From NCBI GenBank assembly GCA_000827265.1, contig KN834749.1, forward strand, positions 3,190,818-3,254,817: a stretch of DNA of 64,000 nucleotides, given 5' to 3'. Each line of letters opens with the position of its first letter. Position 1 is the first letter of the stretch. The stretch is from Collybiopsis luxurians FD-317 M1. Its lineage: Eukaryota; Basidiomycota; Agaricomycetes; Agaricales; Omphalotaceae. Shown here one piece after another: positions 60,077 to 64,000 of this stretch. Both the position numbers and the translations under genes were made by a program. The notes beneath the pieces are model-generated. The model was not told where the DNA came from. It saw nothing but the letters and a program-made list of their open reading frames with translations, and made no database searches.

Positions 60077-60732
60077 TATCGGTAAGAGAGGTCAAGAATC
60101 GTTGCAGACATGTGATCTGCTGTACGTTACCCATACATGAATAGCCTGGCTACGTGAAGGGAGCGCCGTTATTAACTATCTACTAAAGCTTTAGGTGCTT
60201 TCCCAGACCCGTCTCGGTCGGAGAAGATTCCATCGGAATCCGAATCAGTGGGTGAAAGAACAAAGTTGTATGTACGTATCTCAGCTCCACTGGATCAGAA
60301 TGTTTGCGTCATTTAGTTACATCAAAATTATGTGGACAAGTCAGTCGCACACTAATATGCCAAATGAATCATTCAAATCGTCTTTCGGTTCTCAAACCTG
60401 CCATGCCGTGAATAATCAATCTTGCCGGAATGTGGTCCAAAATCCTTATAACTACAGGAATAACTTTAACACAGGGATAAGATGAGACGCCCTGCGGCGC
60501 AATGAACACGTCGAGACCGAAACAACCCGGACTCGGCTTATCTTTGACATGCCAAGTGGAACTTTCTACAGTTACAACAAGATGATTGATACTAGCCTTA
60601 TAAATGAAGATGAACACTTCAGCTGACCAAGTATTGTATGGAGATAGCTCGTCCCATCAAACTTGTAATGGTTATAATAGGTCCTTTCCCTACTAAAGTC
60701 TGACTGTCGCTCGTTCATTGCCCACTGTTCAT
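60077..60732. other. Intergenic between the carboxypeptidase and NLR4 (divergent)
   Basis: No gene seen; short open frames only. It should hold promoters of both divergent genes. I do not find the TATA block shared by NLR1-3. Confidence 0.45.
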
Positions 60733-63700
60733 ATGGCGTCTCTCACCCAAGGCTTAGTGCCAGCAGCGTTAAATTCGCAAACCATTCGTGTGGTGGATCC
60801 TGCGACTGAAGAACTTCGCAAGCTTTGGCAGGACGCCATAAAAAAATTTCAACAGAGCAATCAAGCTGATGTCCCGCAATGGAATTCATCTTTCCAGGAA
60901 ATGGCTACTTGCAGTTCTGCAGAGGACATTTGTAGGGTTCTTGAGAATAACTTTCTCAGCAAGATCCAAGATGCCCGGGGGGAAAGGTGGATGACGTTTC
61001 GAGAGAATTGCTTGAAGCCAGCTGTAAATATTCTGCTCAAGCTTACTGACTCTCTTGGAGAGCTTGCAGGGGCAACCGTACGTTTTCAAGGCTATTTTCA
61101 GCAGTATGGTGTTCATTCCTCATGGCGTTACAGCCAATTGTTCCTGGCGGAAAGTCGATCTTTGTAGCTTTTGGTGTACTGTTAAAGGTTTTTAGTACTC
61201 CAGCCACTTTAGTCACTACAAAATCAGCTTATTCAGACTATATAGGCAACAATGGGAGTTAGTTTATGGTTTGATGAACTCAAAGATTTTTTTGGGGACT
61301 TCAGCCATTTTCTTGAACAAATTTGGAGGGTATTGCCATTTTACAATGAAATGGGAGCTGCGTACCAAAATATAGCCTCTGCAATTCTTGTTCTTACCAT
61401 TGGAGTGATTTCTGCGGCAATGAAGGAGGTAATGAAAGGCAAGATAAGACTGCGGTTCAGTATGTGTTTCTCTTCTATTTTCCTTTATCCAGCATTCAAT
61501 ACTGAATTAACAGAGCTGTACTGGGAAGCATTGAAAGGTTCCGATGAAATCACGAAGGCCCGAGAACGTATCAATAAACTTATGGACCAAGCATCAAATA
61601 TGACCATTGTAACGACTGCTGAGAAAGTGATTCAAACTCATCAGACAGGTATTTGCTGCTCTCAGTTGACTTGGAACAAAGGTCTGATTTTCGGCCTGTA
61701 AAAAGTGTTGCAAATACTGCAAAAACAGGAAAATGAAATGGACAAGCATTTTTTAAACTGTAAGAGTTATATAATTTACCACACTCACATGGCTGACAAT
61801 TCTCTCCAAACAAATCTAACTTGCACAATAATCTCACTGTTTTACAGTACAACTTGAAGAAAGACTTGACAAGAAACTGAATCCTGTCAAAGCTGCTTAT
61901 ATTAACAGTGATAAAGTCTGTCTGGAAGGAACTAGGGTCCACATTCTGGATCAAATATCTGACTGGGTTTTAAGCCCCAGTAATGATTCTTCTCATATGT
62001 TTCTCCTCTGTGGACCTGCTGGAACAGGTAAATCTGCAATCAGCCATACTATAGGAAAAAGGTTCAAGGAAATGAACTACCTTGGGGCATTTTTTTGTTT
62101 TGACCGCACATTTTTGGCTGAGCGGACCCCAGTTCGGGCTGTGCAGAGTATTGCCTATGGACTGAGTCAACATCTTCCAGGCTTTGGAAAAGCTTTAATT
62201 GAAATTATGGAAAAAGATCCATATATCTTGAGTAGCCCTAGTATAGTGGAGCAATGGAAATTTCTCATTGTAGATCCTGCTCAAGAGGTGAAAGAAAAGG
62301 ATAAATCGACACCAGTAGTCATTATCATTGATGCATTGGATGAGTGTGGCCATCGGGAAGAGGGCGGGCCTAGGGAGAAGTTGATATCTTTGTTGTTGGA
62401 TGGAGCACAGGATCTTCCAAAAAATTTTCGCATCCTTGTAACATCGCGATTGGAGAGCGATATTATAGAACTTTTTGAAGAACATTTAAATGTAATTCAA
62501 ATTCAGGACATGAACAATCTGAGTGAAACAAAGGAAGATATCTACATCTATATACTTGACAGAATGAAGAAATCAATTAAGCAGGGTGTTCTTGATGTGG
62601 AACAGTGTAGGTTTCTAGCTGAAAAAGCTGAAGGATACTTTCAATGGGCCTACACAGTATGTAATGCGCTAGGCCAAAAGCAAAAACCAGGTGTGAAGGT
62701 TAAAAGTCTGAAGCAACGATTTGAACAATTCATCTCTCTCTCTCCAAGTCCCAATAAGGAATTACAGCCACTTGATTCTTTATATAAGTCCATTCTGCAG
62801 GATATCTTTGATCGCGAGGATGAAGCGGCAATGAGAGAGTATAGAAAAGTGATGTCACAAGTTTTGGCATCTCGGGTACCACTTTCACAACAGTCGCTAG
62901 AAAGGCTTCAATTGGCTTACTCAGAGTACACAGGCATTGAAGATGATAAATCCGGAGTGAATGTAGTTGTCCCATATCTTGGCTCTCTTTTGAGTGGTGT
63001 CAACAGGTCAGATGCACCTGTTCGGCCAGTCCATACTTCAGTCCGAGATTTTCTTCTAGATAAAAGCAGAAGCGGAGATTATGCTATAAATCCTGCGGAA
63101 GGACATTACATTATGGCACTTGGCACAATCCAATTAATGATTGAAAAGCTACATTTCAACATGTGCAATCTGGAAAGCTCACATATATTCAATTCGAAAG
63201 TGGAAAATCTATCAGATAAAATAGAAAAATGTGTTTCATCAGAGATCAAATATGCGTGTTGTTACTGGTATACTCATCTTTTGTATATCCAACCCACTCA
63301 TACTGCTTTAAATCTCATGGAGATTTTTTTCCTTAAAAGTTCACTTTATTGGTTGGAGCTGCTGGGAGTTCTGGGTAAAGTGGACATCATTCCAGAAAGT
63401 ATAGAAAAAATGATAGAGTGGATACAGCCAATGGAAGAGGTAAGCAAAACTGGCAACTTTGTTTCAAAGAAACTGAAAATGTTTACTATAGATATCACAG
63501 AATTGTCCAAATTTGAAAATAGTCGGGCAAGAAATAAGCCAGCTTGTCTATGTTTTTGGTAAAATTTTATCAGAGTCCACACCACATCTGTATCTCTCTA
63601 CATTACCATTTCTCCCAAAAGGGTCAATTCTTCAAAAAATTTTTGTATCACAATTTGCAAATATAGCACAAATATGTCAAGGACATAGGGTAGGTTGGCC

Positions 63701-64000
63701 ATATCTGCAAGCCATATTAAGAGGGCACACAGGGCCAGTCCACTCTGTTGCCTTTTCTCCAGATGGAAAGAAAATTGTATCTGGGTCGATGGATTGCTCA
63801 GTGCAGATATGGGATGCAGAGACAGGTCAAGCTGAAGGAGAGCCAATGCAAGGACATACAAAGGGGGTTTTGTCTGTTGCCTTCTCTCCAGATGGAAAGT
63901 GGATCATATCAGGATCAAAGGATAGAACAGTGCAGATCTGGAATGCAGAAACAAAAGAAGCCAAAGGAGAGCTTCTAAAAAAGCACAACAACTGGGTTCA
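60733..64000 (+). CDS. NLR4: Goodbye-NACHT-WD40 STAND protein, runs off the window
   Basis: Exons 60733-61077, 61134-61187, 61246-61459, 61514-61648, 61706-61759, 61848-63439 and 63492 to beyond 64000. Phases close throughout, and exons 2-4 have the same lengths as in NLR1 (54, 214 and 135 nt). It starts MASLTQGLVP. The Goodbye-like domain includes VPGGKSIFVAFGVLL. The P-loop is GPAGTGKS (~62,013-62,036) and Walker B is VVIIIDALDECG. The post-NACHT region has RPVHTSVRDFLLDKSRS. The acidic linker is short (YTGIEDDKSG). The WD array begins near 63,720 with GHTGPVHSVAFSPDGKKIVS; two complete and one partial repeat are visible. It is on the opposite strand to NLR1-3 and more diverged in the N-terminal domain. 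The intact visible part suggests a functional gene. Confidence 0.9.

Noticed and set aside
1..64000. CRISPR arrays, bacterial operons, tRNA or rRNA genes
   Set aside because: The spliced genes are eukaryotic. The regular repeats are coding WD40 units. I recognised no tRNA or rRNA sequence by eye.

Overview
The window comes from a filamentous basidiomycete, most likely an agaricomycete. The genes are dense in short introns (about 40-75 bp, GT..AG). The families are typical of mushroom genomes: Goodbye-NACHT-WD40 NLRs, a Plavaka-type CACTA transposon, F-box proteins, SET-domain proteins, a Crinkler/RHS-like NTPase-nuclease and a Ulp1-like peptidase. The first ~44 kb is repeat-rich accessory DNA. 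The part from ~45 to 60 kb is more gene-like, with ordinary cellular genes (HSP12, serine carboxypeptidase).

Layout. 1-2.7 kb: one copy of a repeat that recurs at 21.6-22.9 kb, then decayed sequence with an F-box fragment. 3,084-13,487: a complete 10.4-kb CACTA/Plavaka element with 82-bp terminal inverted repeats and a TGA target duplication. It carries a Plavaka transposase and two unrecognised passenger genes, all interrupted by in-frame TGA codons. 13.9-18.8 kb: NLR1 (minus, intact, 7 exons, 1,506 aa by my splice model). 18.8-23.4 kb: duplicated spacer DNA with an 81-N assembly gap. 23.5-26.9 kb: NLR2, a pseudogene whose WD40 array has collapsed. 27-30 kb: second copy of the spacer. 30.3-31.9 kb: Ulp1-like peptidase whose catalytic Cys position reads Ser. 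32-34 kb: third, decayed spacer copy. 34.1-39.3 kb: NLR3 (minus, intact, 1,627 aa) with 14 WD40 repeats arranged as a duplicated seven-repeat block. 39.9-40.4 kb: a fold-back repeat with 160-bp arms. 40.7-46.9 kb: F-box genes and fragments and a small family typical of agaric repeats. 47.2-53.9 kb: two SET-domain pseudogenes flanking an intact Crinkler-like NTPase-nuclease. 54.2-55 kb: a gag-like retroelement fragment. 55.6-60.1 kb: HSP12, a coiled-coil protein of unknown function and a membrane-anchored S10 carboxypeptidase. 60.7-64.0 kb: NLR4 (plus), cut by the window end.

The main theme is a cluster of four paralogous NLRs sharing one exon structure and one start context: an N-terminal Goodbye-like domain, a NACHT NTPase with P-loop GPAGTGKS, a variable acidic linker, and tandem 43-residue WD40 repeats of very high mutual similarity. 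Fungal NLRs of this architecture (Podospora HET-D/HET-E class) act in non-self or heterokaryon recognition. A recognition role here is inferred from family membership. The cluster shows several stages of turnover: intact long arrays, whole-propeller duplication, a collapsed array in a pseudogene, and an array running off the window. The spacer DNA upstream of the NLRs has been copied along with them.

Exon coordinates were derived by hand from GT/AG signals, reading-frame phase and comparison among the four paralogs. Phases close exactly for NLR1, NLR3, NLR4 (visible part), the three transposon genes, HSP12, the coiled-coil gene, the F-box gene and the Crinkler-like gene.
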